Source of the DNA: Caldilineaceae bacterium bin5 | Lineage (GTDB): Bacteria > Chloroflexota > Anaerolineae > Caldilineales > Caldilineaceae | Reading direction: 5' to 3' | Assembly (NCBI GenBank): GCA_002238445.1 | Contig: MPML01000044.1 | Location: 1-41,351, forward strand | DNA: 41,351 nucleotides | Part shown: piece after piece, positions 1-7,972 of the stretch | Layout of the letters: each line of letters opens with the position of its first letter | How positions within the stretch are numbered: position 1 is the first letter of the stretch | Notes under the pieces: model-generated | Database searches by the model: none | Told to the model about the DNA's origin: nothing | Seen by the model: only the letters and a program-made list of their open reading frames with translations | Position numbers and translations under genes: made by a program

Positions 1-41
1 GCAGCCCCTGCACAAGGGAGGGCCGAAGGCCCGACCGCCCA
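1..41 (+). repeat. Right-hand hairpin end of MITE-like element, copy 1 (truncated by window edge)
   Basis: These 41 bases match the ends of the copies finishing at 12280 and 41351, and the minus-strand copy at 37075-37377. They hold a GGGCC-GAA-GGCCC hairpin and finish with CCGCCCA. The rest of the element lies outside the window. After the element comes GAACTGCAG and then a heptamer array. Confidence 0.85.
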
Positions 42-50
42 GAACTGCAG

Positions 51-80
51 TGGTCAGTGGTCAGTGGTCAGTGGTCAGTG
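51..80. repeat. Heptamer tandem array (TGGTCAG)4
   Basis: Four exact TGGTCAG units followed by TG. Related short arrays occur at 5972-5992, 27412-27432 and 27848-27868. Such heptamer arrays resemble the short tandemly repeated repetitive (STRR) sequences known from cyanobacterial genomes; whether they are related is unknown. Confidence 0.9.
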
Positions 81-364
81 ATTGGGGAGTGGTTGGCAGG
101 GTTAGCGCGGGCTGTTGGGGGGCTTGCGCTGGGTAGGTGGGAGAATGATTTATTGTGGGAGGCTTGGTTGGGTTGGCGTCTGTGTGGGTGTGTGATAGGG
201 TACTGGCAATGTCCGGCGCTGCCATGGAGGCGTGCCGGGTTATTGGATTTTGCGACGAGTTCGACCGTCGTCTTATGCTGGACGCTCCGGCCCGAATGTT
301 AATTGGTCAAGACGGATTGCATGCACGAGGCCAGGCATAGGCAGTGCCTGAGGCTGGAGCAGAG
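81..364. other. Non-coding stretch before the MFS gene
   Basis: I see no convincing gene here. Short open frames exist but have no ribosome binding site and no recognisable protein sequence. The stretch is G/T-rich and probably contains the promoter of the MFS gene, but I could not identify clear -35 and -10 boxes. Confidence 0.5.
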
Positions 365-1663
365 ATGAATACAAATGAATTACTGAGCCGGGCTGTCATT
401 TGGATCGAGACGGCGCTGGCCGGCTCACTATCGCCCTCCGTGCGCCGGGTCATGCATGTCGAGCTTTCGATGTCGCTGGCCTACGGCGTTTTTTATGCCA
501 CGATCTTCCCCTTCACACAGGTTGTGCTGCGTCGTTTGGGCGCCAGCGTTGACATGCTGGCCGTGTATACGGCTCTTCTTTTTGCCGGCTCGGTCTTCAC
601 TGCGTTCAGCATCGTCTTGATGCGGCGGCGGCGGACAATCAACATTATCGTTTTCTGCTGGCTGTTGGGGCGTTCGCTCTTTCTGCTCACCGCGTTCGTG
701 ACAGGCGCGACGCAGCTGATGGCGATCGGCATTGCCTTCTGGCTGTTGGAAGCGTTTGTCATTCCGGCGTACACGCGCGTTATTCAGAAGATCTATCCTG
801 AGAGCGGGCGTGGGAAGGTGATGTCGGCGGTGCGGATGGGGCGGGTTTCGGTTATTCTGCTGGTCACGCCCCTGGCTGGATGGGCATTGGACAAGGTAGG
901 GTACCAGGTCCTGTTCCCTATTGGGGCGCTCTTTGGCATTCTGGCCACATTTCTTTTCACGCGCATTGATTTCGACGAGGAGGAATTGCCGCCGCGCAAG
1001 ACGAAGGCGTTTTCGGATCTGTGGCAGATTGTACGGAGCGACAGGAATTTTGCCGTCTATCTGATCAGTTACTCGCTGTTTGGGCTGGGTGGGTTGTTGA
1101 GCTGGCCGCTATACCCGGTTGTGCAGGTGGACCGTTTGCAACTCTCCTATTCGGAAATCGGATTACTGGGGTTAGTGGAGTCGGTAACCTGGTTTTTCAG
1201 TTATTTGCTGTGGGGACGGGCGATCGACAAGCGGGGCGGCCTCTTTGTCCTGCGGGCAATCTCGGCGGTCTCAATTGTGACGCCACTCACTTACATGTCA
1301 GCACAGAGTTTGTGGATGCTGATGCCGTCGGCTATTGCGCGGGGTATGGGGATGGCGGGCTTTGAGATGGGGCAGATCAGCGCAGGAATACAGCTGGCGG
1401 ACCCGGAGCAGGTGACGGAGTATGCGGCGATCCAGTCGACGGTGGTTGGGTTGCGGGGGATGGTGGCGCCGGCAATCACTGTAGGGCTATTACGGCTGGG
1501 GACGCCGCACAGCGCGATCTTCCTGCTGAGCGGGCTGTTTTCGTTGCTGGGGTGGGTCATGTTTGGACGGGTTGAGGCGCCGACGCCGGGTGACGAGGGT
1601 TACAACGAGCGGCAGAGGCTGCGTTACCGGTGGCCGTTCCGGCGGCGGATTACGCGGGTGTAG
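365..1663 (+). CDS. Major facilitator superfamily (MFS) transporter
   Basis: A 432-residue, very hydrophobic protein with about 12 predicted membrane segments, the usual length and architecture of an MFS permease. Segments are separated by short basic cytoplasmic loops (for example RRRR near residue 86), and a longer acidic/basic central loop near residues 200-220 divides two six-helix halves. The C-terminus is basic (RWPFRRRITRV). ATG 365 is chosen because GGAG sits five bases upstream; an in-frame GTG at 344 lacks such a site. Substrate cannot be deduced. The gene stands alone, with a long non-coding stretch on its 3' side, so no pathway context helps. MFS membership is clear from hydropathy and length; drug or sugar export/import are equally possible. 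Confidence 0.8.
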   Translation: MNTNELLSRAVIWIETALAGSLSPSVRRVMHVELSMSLAYGVFYATIFPFTQVVLRRLGASVDMLAVYTALLFAGSVFTAFSIVLMRRRRTINIIVFCWLLGRSLFLLTAFVTGATQLMAIGIAFWLLEAFVIPAYTRVIQKIYPESGRGKVMSAVRMGRVSVILLVTPLAGWALDKVGYQVLFPIGALFGILATFLFTRIDFDEEELPPRKTKAFSDLWQIVRSDRNFAVYLISYSLFGLGGLLSWPLYPVVQVDRLQLSYSEIGLLGLVESVTWFFSYLLWGRAIDKRGGLFVLRAISAVSIVTPLTYMSAQSLWMLMPSAIARGMGMAGFEMGQISAGIQLADPEQVTEYAAIQSTVVGLRGMVAPAITVGLLRLGTPHSAIFLLSGLFSLLGWVMFGRVEAPTPGDEGYNERQRLRYRWPFRRRITRV

Positions 1664-2471
1664 TTGGGGGGGGGTTGGGAGTGCATACGATCTCTTGATG
1701 GCGCAAACCAGGGCTGGTTGACTTTCGCCTTTACCGGGACATGCAGGGGCAAGACTCAGTCTATCCATGAAGGGCGGCAAAGAACACCTTTTTTAACCAC
1801 GGAGGGCCGCGGAGAACACCTTTGGGGCCACGGTAGGCCATTGACTGAACATGATTAGGGTTAACGCAGGTCAGGTCGACGAAAAGGAAGTTACGCGATT
1901 TACAGTTTTCTTCTTCCCGCGGGTGGATTGGGAAGGGCTCGCTTCTAACGGAGTTCTCCGATTGGCAAGAAATCCTGATCCCTAGAAGCCTGTCGCGGCG
2001 GCCAGTCCATACTTGACCTAAGACAACATGCTTCGCGAGAAGCAGTCTCAGCCTGATGTCCTGTCCGAACCTTGAAAGTCAGGCGAGACAGGTCGCTTGC
2101 TCGCGGCTGCCAAGTATTGGTAGGATGGCACGTGTGTAGCCAGAAACTCACAAGAACGACAATCTGCGGGAAGACGTACTCTGCGGAAAGAAGTACAAGG
2201 GAATACGCGGGCTACCGAGGACTCATCCTGCGGCAAAGTCAAGGAAGATCTCAGACCAACTGAATACTCCTGTGAATCTCAGGCAATGTATAGGCTACCT
2301 GATTTGAGTGTAGGGAATCGGAACGGGGTCGATCCGTTTGAGAAGTACTCGCGGCAAGAGTTGCTAAGGATCATTTACGAAGAAGAGGAGCGGCTCTCCT
2401 TATAGGGCTGAAGGAAAGGCGCTGAATCCGCTCCTTTGACACCTCGCAAGTTGACCACAGAAAGGAAACAT
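1664..2471. other. Long non-coding region (about 800 bp)
   Basis: No recognisable gene apart from a doubtful 39-codon frame at 2286-2405. Around 1780-1830 AGAACACCTTT occurs twice next to CCACGGAGGGCCGCGGAG-like sequence. The composition is less GC-rich than the neighbouring genes, which would suit decayed or acquired DNA. I found no tRNA or terminator. Confidence 0.5.
2286..2405 (+). CDS. Doubtful small ORF or gene remnant
   Basis: A 39-codon frame starting with ATG and ending in TAG. The C-terminal half (PFEKYSRQELLRIIYEEEE) looks like an ordinary amphipathic, charged protein helix. The same frame stays open upstream to 2124 but has no good start codon there and no clear ribosome binding site. 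It could be the 3' end of a decayed gene or chance. I do not recognise a family. Confidence 0.2.
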   Translation: MYRLPDLSVGNRNGVDPFEKYSRQELLRIIYEEEERLSL

Positions 2472-3572
2472 ATGAATACATATCGCGCCGGATTGGTCGG
2501 ATGCGGCCGGATTGGCACTCTTTGGGAGACGGATCCGCCTACGCCGCTTACGCATGCAGGGGGGGTGGCGGTTTGCGCGCAGACGGAGTTGGTGGCAGGG
2601 GCGAGCCGCGGCAACGAGCATCTGCAGATATTTGGGCGGATGTGGGATGTGGACGCGCTCTATCTGGACTACCGGCAGATGTTGGAGAAGGAGAAGCTGG
2701 ATATTGTGTGCGTGGCGACGCATCCGGGGCTGCACCGGGACATCGTGGAGGCGGCGGTCGAGAATGGCGCCAAGGGCATTTTGTGTGAGAAGCCGCTGGC
2801 GCTAAGCCTGGAGGACGGCGACGCGATTGTGGCGGCCTGCCGGAGCACGGGGTGCGTGCTGTCGGTGAATCATTCGCGGCGCTGGAACCCGGCTTTCATC
2901 AAGGCCAAAGAGATGCTCGATGACGGCGACATAGGTGATTTGATTTCGATGCTCGGCATCTGCCAGGGGGTTAAGCCGTTCCCGGCGTGGACGGCGGACG
3001 AAGAAGGGCCGCTGATCCACGATGCCGTGCACACATTCGACCTGTTTCGCATCTATGCAGGCGATGTCAAGTCTGTAGTAGGCACTGCGCACCGCCGTCA
3101 CCGCGAGGAGTTTCGCGTCGAAGACATCAGCGACGCGATCTTCAGTTTCCATTCGGGCGTCAGCGCGGTCAGTATGGCAAATGAATTGACCCGATATGCC
3201 CGCTTTGGGATCGAGTTGCAAGGTACCGACGGCGTCATCAGCCTGGAGTATGCCGGCAACCAGTGGCTGCTGGGCGTTGACACGACCGACCGCCTCAATG
3301 AACCGGATTCTCGCATCGAGTGGTACACGTTGGAGCCGCAGCCGTTTCCGGCAATCGAGGAGGCGAGCTCGATTCAGCTGGCGGTGGAGGAGCTTGTGCG
3401 CTGCATCGAGGACGGGGGCGAACCGAGCTCAAACGGGGAGGACGGGGTGGCCTCGCTGGAGATGGTAATGGGCATTTACGAGTCACAGCGGCAGGGGAAC
3501 CGACCGGTGGAGCTGCCCCTGGCCGATCGTTCATCGCAGCTGTACATGCTGCGGGACGAAGGGCACTTCTGA
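2472..3572 (+). CDS. Gfo/Idh/MocA family NAD(P)-dependent oxidoreductase
   Basis: A 366-residue protein with the two-domain layout of the Gfo/Idh/MocA family. The N-terminal Rossmann fold begins GLVGCGRIG (residues 7-15) and the family signature CEKPLA lies at about 105-110, with Glu106-Lys107-Pro108; the lysine is the conserved catalytic-site residue. A C-terminal beta-sheet domain follows. Members oxidise or reduce sugars, inositols or sugar acids with NAD(P). ATG 2472 is preferred over an upstream frame start because AAAGGA lies just before it. The following gene starts 31 bp after the stop, on the same strand, and codes for a glycosidase-like protein, so a role in modified-sugar breakdown is likely. 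The precise substrate is not visible. Confidence 0.9.
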   Translation: MNTYRAGLVGCGRIGTLWETDPPTPLTHAGGVAVCAQTELVAGASRGNEHLQIFGRMWDVDALYLDYRQMLEKEKLDIVCVATHPGLHRDIVEAAVENGAKGILCEKPLALSLEDGDAIVAACRSTGCVLSVNHSRRWNPAFIKAKEMLDDGDIGDLISMLGICQGVKPFPAWTADEEGPLIHDAVHTFDLFRIYAGDVKSVVGTAHRRHREEFRVEDISDAIFSFHSGVSAVSMANELTRYARFGIELQGTDGVISLEYAGNQWLLGVDTTDRLNEPDSRIEWYTLEPQPFPAIEEASSIQLAVEELVRCIEDGGEPSSNGEDGVASLEMVMGIYESQRQGNRPVELPLADRSSQLYMLRDEGHF

Positions 3573-3603
3573 TATTGGAGGGGAACAGGAAGGAGGGGCC
3601 GTA

Positions 3604-5085
3604 ATGAAACATCTCTTTATCGATGATCACGAGGTCGAGGAGATCGACAATCTGGCGCGCAAGCTGCACCAGCCGCAGAAGGCGCGTGACAATGTCGTGC
3701 TCCGGCCCGAGTACCGCTGGGAGAACAACTCGATTCAGATGCGGACGACTCCGGTCTGGCTACCGGATGAGGGGCTCTTCAAGGCGATCTACCTGAGCAG
3801 CGCGGAGGGACTGGATCCCGAAGTCCGGTTGGATGTGACGGGTGCGCCAGCCGGCGGTGAGCGTTTTGCCTGCTACGCTACTTCGGAGGACGGCGTGAAC
3901 TGGGAGAAGCCGTTCCTGGGCCTCTATGAATATGAAGCGCCGACCTGGCGGGGGACGCCGGTCGGGGGCGAAAACAACATTCTTCCCAGCGCGAATGGAA
4001 TGCTGCAGGGGCCGATTTACGACCCGCACGATCCGGATCCACGGCGCCGCTTCAAGGGGCTGCGCTATGGCGGGAGCGAGCTGCGCTCGATGGTGTCGGC
4101 TGACTTTTTGCATTGGGAGGAGCTCGATATTCCCTCTCTTCACAGCCATGATGAGTCGCACCTGACTTACGACGAAGCACGAAGGCAGTTTATTGCCGCG
4201 GCTAAACGGAACGGACCCTACGGGCGATCGTGGCAGCTGTATACGAGCGAGGATTTCGCCAACTGGACAGAGCATGGCCTGATCTTTCATGCGGACCAGA
4301 CGGACCAGGAGAACGGAAATGTTCGTCTGCAGCGTTTCTTCGACGACCCAGACTATCTGACGCCTGTTTTCAACCGGCCGGAGGAGTGGCGCACGGATGT
4401 CTACAACTTCCCGATATTCCCCTATGAGGGTATGCACCTAGCGATGCCGGTGATGCACCATTGGGCGGGCAAACATCCTCCTCTCTATGAAAACGTAGAC
4501 AGCCGCAAGTCGGTGGAACTGGCTTCCAGCCGCAATCTGGTGGACTGGGAGCGGGTGGCTGGCCGGGCACCCTTCATGGAACAGTCACCGGTACGCGACG
4601 GCGAGACGTACGATACGGGCCAGATTGTAATTTTGAACAGGCCAGTGCAGCGCAACAACGAGCTGTGGTTCTACTATATGGGCCTCCGCTATCGCAATCT
4701 ATCGTTTGAAGACGTACGCAACAGGCGCTATCTGGATGCGAGCGCGATCTGTCTGGCGCGGTTGCGGATGGACGGGTTCGTTTCGCTCAAGGGGGGCGTT
4801 GAGTGGGGATCGGTGCTTAGCCGGCCGCTGCAGGTCAGCGGCGATACTTTGCATGTGAATGCGGATTCATGGCGGGGACGGGTGTTGGTCGAGGTGATCG
4901 ACGCCGGTAGCGGGGAGCCTATTGAGGGCTACACGAAAGATGACTGCGTTCCCGCGATCATTGACAGCATAGATGAGCGCGTCCAATGGCGGGGCGGGCG
5001 CGATCTGACAGAGATGACGGGGAAGACAGTTCGACTGCGATTTCATTTGTGGCAGGCGGAACTGTATTCCTTCTGGTTTGAATAA
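3604..5085 (+). CDS. Glycosyl hydrolase-like five-bladed beta-propeller protein
   Basis: A 493-residue protein rich in Trp, Asp and Tyr, with repeating blade-like segments such as SEDGVNWEKP, SADFLHWEEL, TSEDFANWTE and SRNLVDWERV. This S-x-D/N-x2-x-W pattern is typical of GH43/GH32-type five-bladed propellers and of related uncharacterised proteins. The segment DPHDPDPRRRFKG near residues 141-153 also occurs in such proteins. A small beta-rich tail (about residues 400-493) resembles a carbohydrate-binding sandwich. No signal peptide is visible, so it probably acts in the cytoplasm. ATG 3604 follows AGGAGG at 3590. It sits in an apparent operon between an oxidoreductase and an SDR. Exact enzyme activity is unknown, and catalytic residues cannot be assigned from sequence alone. 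Confidence 0.7.
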   Translation: MKHLFIDDHEVEEIDNLARKLHQPQKARDNVVLRPEYRWENNSIQMRTTPVWLPDEGLFKAIYLSSAEGLDPEVRLDVTGAPAGGERFACYATSEDGVNWEKPFLGLYEYEAPTWRGTPVGGENNILPSANGMLQGPIYDPHDPDPRRRFKGLRYGGSELRSMVSADFLHWEELDIPSLHSHDESHLTYDEARRQFIAAAKRNGPYGRSWQLYTSEDFANWTEHGLIFHADQTDQENGNVRLQRFFDDPDYLTPVFNRPEEWRTDVYNFPIFPYEGMHLAMPVMHHWAGKHPPLYENVDSRKSVELASSRNLVDWERVAGRAPFMEQSPVRDGETYDTGQIVILNRPVQRNNELWFYYMGLRYRNLSFEDVRNRRYLDASAICLARLRMDGFVSLKGGVEWGSVLSRPLQVSGDTLHVNADSWRGRVLVEVIDAGSGEPIEGYTKDDCVPAIIDSIDERVQWRGGRDLTEMTGKTVRLRFHLWQAELYSFWFE

Positions 5086-5177
5086 AGCTCAGTGGATTTC
5101 TCTACCGTTGAGGGCAGCAGCCTTACAGAAGCGGGTTGTCCGCTCTCTCGACATCGCAACAGGAACGGAGTTTCAAG

Positions 5178-5978
5178 ATGAAACGACTTGAGGGGAAAAC
5201 AGCTCTGGTCACCGGGGCGTCGCTCGGAATCGGGCGCGGTATCGCGCTCTGCCTGGCGGAGGAGGGGGCCAATGTGGTGGTGAATTACCGCACGTCCGAG
5301 GCCGAAGCCAAGAGCGCGGCGGAGGAGATCCGGCAGATGGGCGGTGAGGCGCTGGTGTGGCAGGCGGACGTTTCTGATCGCGACGCGATCGCGGCGATGG
5401 TCCAGGGCGGGGTCGAGCGGTTCGGCCGCATCGATGTGGCGGTGGCCAACGCGGCGGTCTCTATCCGCGAAGCGGTGGTGGATGCGAAGTGGGAAAACGT
5501 GTTGCGCACGTTTGAGGTTACGCAGTTCGGCGTTTTTCACACTTGCCAGATGGCGGCGCAGCAGATGCTGAAACAGCCGCAAACGGGGCGAAGTCGCGGC
5601 AAGATTGTGGTGATCAGCTCGGTTCATGAGGAGATCGCTTTCCCCAGCAGCGGCGCGTATAACATGTCGAAGGCGGCGATTAATCACCTGGCGCGGACGA
5701 TGGCGGCGGAGCTGGCCGGGGACCGCATCAATGTCAACGTGATCAATCCCGGCTGGATCGACACACCAGGGGAACGCAGTTTTTACAGCGAGGAGGATAT
5801 AGCCGAAGGCGGAAAGCGCATTCCCTGGGGGCGGATAGGGGTGCCGGAGGACATTGGCAAGGCGGCGGCCTATCTGGTCAGCGATGATGCCGATTACGTG
5901 ACGGGCTCGATCCTGCGGGTTGACGGTGGCTTCGTGCATGGACTTGTGCTGCCAGAACCGGAGGAGAGCAGTGGCTAG
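5178..5978 (+). CDS. SDR family NAD(P)-dependent oxidoreductase
   Basis: A 266-residue classical short-chain dehydrogenase/reductase. The cofactor motif TGASLGIG is at residues 12-19, the catalytic Ser is in VISS, and the YxxxK motif is YNMSK. The structural NNAG motif is changed to ANAA. The C-terminal segment DYVTGSILRVDGG is the standard SDR end. ATG 5178 is chosen because GGAACGGAG precedes it and the family N-terminus starts directly. The gene is 92 bp after the glycosidase-like gene and 92 bp before the MlrC-type gene, on the same strand. Its last codons and its TAG stop fall inside a heptamer array (5972-5992), so the repeat may have replaced the original C-terminus. Confidence 0.9.
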   Translation: MKRLEGKTALVTGASLGIGRGIALCLAEEGANVVVNYRTSEAEAKSAAEEIRQMGGEALVWQADVSDRDAIAAMVQGGVERFGRIDVAVANAAVSIREAVVDAKWENVLRTFEVTQFGVFHTCQMAAQQMLKQPQTGRSRGKIVVISSVHEEIAFPSSGAYNMSKAAINHLARTMAAELAGDRINVNVINPGWIDTPGERSFYSEEDIAEGGKRIPWGRIGVPEDIGKAAAYLVSDDADYVTGSILRVDGGFVHGLVLPEPEESSG

Positions 5979-5992
5979 TGGTCGGTGGTCAG
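5972..5992. repeat. Heptamer tandem array overlapping a stop codon
   Basis: Three units in a row: TGGCTAG, TGGTCGG, TGGTCAG. The TAG of the first unit is the stop codon of the preceding SDR gene. Confidence 0.75.
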
Positions 5993-6070
5993 TGACGGCC
6001 GCTTGGAGAAGGTCAGAGTAAGGCGTGAGCGGTTTGGCTTGAGAAACTGGATTCAGCACGGGAGCGTCAG

Positions 6071-7549
6071 ATGAGAGTTGCAACAGGCGGGCTCAGCCAT
6101 GAAAGCAGTACGTTTACGCCGGTGCCGACGACGATAGAGAGTTATCGGGAGAGGTTCCTGCTTGAAGGCGACGATATCCTGAACACGTTCGCGGGGACGA
6201 ATACACCGATAGGGGGCTTTATCGAGGGCGCGCAGGCGCATGATTTCGAGCTTGTTCCGACACTGTTCGGGGAACCTCAACCGAGCGCGCCGACGCCGCG
6301 GCCTTTGTATGACGAACTGCTGGGCCGCATATTGGACGGGATCGAGAAGGCGATGCCGTTGGACGGCGTGCTGCTGGAGCTTCACGGCTCGATGGCGGTG
6401 GGGGACCTTGACGCGGCGGACGGGCTGGGGGATGCGGAGGGTCATCTGCTGGCCGCGGTGCGGGAGACGGTCGGACCGGATGTGCCGGTCCTGGCGCAGC
6501 TTGACATCCACTCGAATGTATCGCAGCAGATGGTAGAGCAGGCCGATGTCCTGATTGGGCGGGAGACTTTTCCGGAGATCGACATGGCGGCGCGCGGGCG
6601 CGAGTGCGCGGATGTGTTGGTGCGCGTTGTCCGGGACGGTTTGCGCCCGACGATGGCTTTGCACCAGATCCCAATGATCTGGGGGCAGAACCAGGTGACC
6701 GCGCATCTGCCGATGCGGGATGCCATTGCCGAGCTGCACGGCATTGAGGCGTTGCCGGGTGTTGTGTGCGGATCGATTGCGACGTGCTTTTACCTGGCTG
6801 ATGTGCCCGATATGGGTGCTTCGGTCTACGTAGTGACCGATGACGACCAGGCGTTGGCCCAGGAGTATGCCGACCGATTGGGCAGTTGGATTTATGCACG
6901 GCGGGAGGATTGGCAGTTGGAACTGTCCTCGACCCGGTCTGCGTTGGAAGAAGCGCAGGCAGTGGGAAGATACCCTATCATATTGGCTGATGTGCGGGAC
7001 AACACGGGCGGCGGGTCGCCGGGCGACAGCACTGGTGTGTTGCGCACTTTCATTGACATGCAGATAGAGGACGCATGCGTGCTCTATATCGTCGACCCTG
7101 AAGCGGTCGCACGCTGCCAGCAGGCCGGTGTTGGCGCCCGCCTGTCGTTAGAGGTGGGGGCGAAGTCGTCGCCTTTGCAGGGAACGCCGGTACCGATGGA
7201 GGTGGAGGTTGCAGCTGTGTCGGACGGGGCTTTTCAGTATGACGGGCCTATGTATGCAGGGTTGAGCGGAAATATGGGGCCGTCGGCGCATGTCGTTCAG
7301 GATGGCATCCACGTGTTGCTGGTGAGCGGGCGGGAGCAGCCATTTGATACGGCGTTTTCCCGTTCGCTCGGTCTCGACCCGCGGCAGATGCGGTACATCT
7401 GCGTGAAGTCCGCAGCCCATTTTCGCGCGGGATTTGAGTCATGGGCGGGCGCGATTCACGTAGTGTCCGAGCCGAGCTTGCATAATCTGGACGATCTATC
7501 GTTCCGACGCCTCGGCCGCGAGCTATATCCGCTGACTACGCGGACATAG
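6071..7549 (+). CDS. M81 family metallopeptidase (MlrC-like)
   Basis: A 492-residue protein of full family length. The N-terminus (RVATGGLSHESSTFTP) matches the MlrC signature in which a His and a neighbouring acid help bind zinc, and later segments LLELHGSMAVGD, AQLDIHSNVS and DNTGGGSPGDST are the other hallmark motifs of the DUF1485/MlrC domains. MlrC of sphingomonads cleaves linear microcystin peptides; most homologues have unknown amide or peptide substrates. ATG 6071 follows GGGAG seven bases upstream. The gene closes the plus-strand block and is followed by a strong hairpin at 7582-7603. The sugar-enzyme neighbours suggest a small amide or lactam substrate rather than microcystin, but that is inference. 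Confidence 0.85.
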   Translation: MRVATGGLSHESSTFTPVPTTIESYRERFLLEGDDILNTFAGTNTPIGGFIEGAQAHDFELVPTLFGEPQPSAPTPRPLYDELLGRILDGIEKAMPLDGVLLELHGSMAVGDLDAADGLGDAEGHLLAAVRETVGPDVPVLAQLDIHSNVSQQMVEQADVLIGRETFPEIDMAARGRECADVLVRVVRDGLRPTMALHQIPMIWGQNQVTAHLPMRDAIAELHGIEALPGVVCGSIATCFYLADVPDMGASVYVVTDDDQALAQEYADRLGSWIYARREDWQLELSSTRSALEEAQAVGRYPIILADVRDNTGGGSPGDSTGVLRTFIDMQIEDACVLYIVDPEAVARCQQAGVGARLSLEVGAKSSPLQGTPVPMEVEVAAVSDGAFQYDGPMYAGLSGNMGPSAHVVQDGIHVLLVSGREQPFDTAFSRSLGLDPRQMRYICVKSAAHFRAGFESWAGAIHVVSEPSLHNLDDLSFRRLGRELYPLTTRT

Positions 7550-7581
7550 CTTTTCTTCTCTTTATGCCCAACTAGAGAGGT

Positions 7582-7613
7582 GAGAGGCGCTGGTGCGCCT
7601 CTCGTTTCACTTT
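7582..7613 (+). terminator. Rho-independent terminator after the MlrC-like gene
   Basis: Perfect 9-bp stem GAGAGGCGC/GCGCCTCTC with a TGGT loop (7582-7603), followed by GTTTCACTTT. It lies between the plus-strand MlrC-like gene and the converging minus-strand tRNA, so it could stop both transcripts, although the T-rich tail is on the plus side. Confidence 0.75.
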
Positions 7614-7643
7614 ACGGCATTCTTGGAATTTGTTGCTGGAGAG

Positions 7644-7716
7644 CGCCCCCGGTAGGAGTCGAACCTACGGCCAAAGGTTTAGGAAACCTCTGCTCTATCC
7701 TCTGAGCTACGGGGGC
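7644..7716 (-). tRNA. tRNA-Arg (anticodon CCT)
   Basis: On the minus strand the sequence folds into a 73-nt cloverleaf. The acceptor stem is GCCCCCG/CGGGGGC (7 bp), the D stem is GCTC/GAGC, and the anticodon stem is GAGGT/ACCTT around loop TTCCTAA, giving anticodon CCT (codon AGG). The T stem is GTAGG/CCTAC with loop TTCGACT. The discriminator base is G, and CCA is not encoded. A matching promoter lies at 7741-7769. Confidence 0.95.
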
Positions 7717-7740
7717 AGGTAAACCTGCACACGCTGCAAA

Positions 7741-7769
7741 ACGATAGCATAAAGCTCCTGACTGGTCAA
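7741..7769 (-). promoter_or_regulatory. Promoter of tRNA-Arg
   Basis: Minus strand: TTGACC (7769-7764), a 17-bp spacer, and TATCGT (7746-7741) preceded by TGC, an extended -10. The expected start is about 18 bases upstream of the tRNA 5' end. Confidence 0.7.
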
Positions 7770-7972
7770 AGAAAACACCTGATTCCGCCGTTGTTGCCCG
7801 ACTGTGCTTGAGCGGTACTCGGCGATTGCGTCGAAATCGACATTGTTTCGATTGTGGTCGCAAAGTTCGGCGATATTGCCGGGCTGATGTACAATCGGCG
7901 GATATGAAGTGCCCATCCTCTGTAAATTGGCGCGATTTTGAGGCCCGCCCCTTCCACGAATAGAGGCTCTGC

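Noticed and set aside
1945..2263. Overlapping small frames on both strands in the 1664-2471 gap as genes
   Set aside because: Low-complexity, Cys/Arg-rich translations without start signals or recognisable domains.
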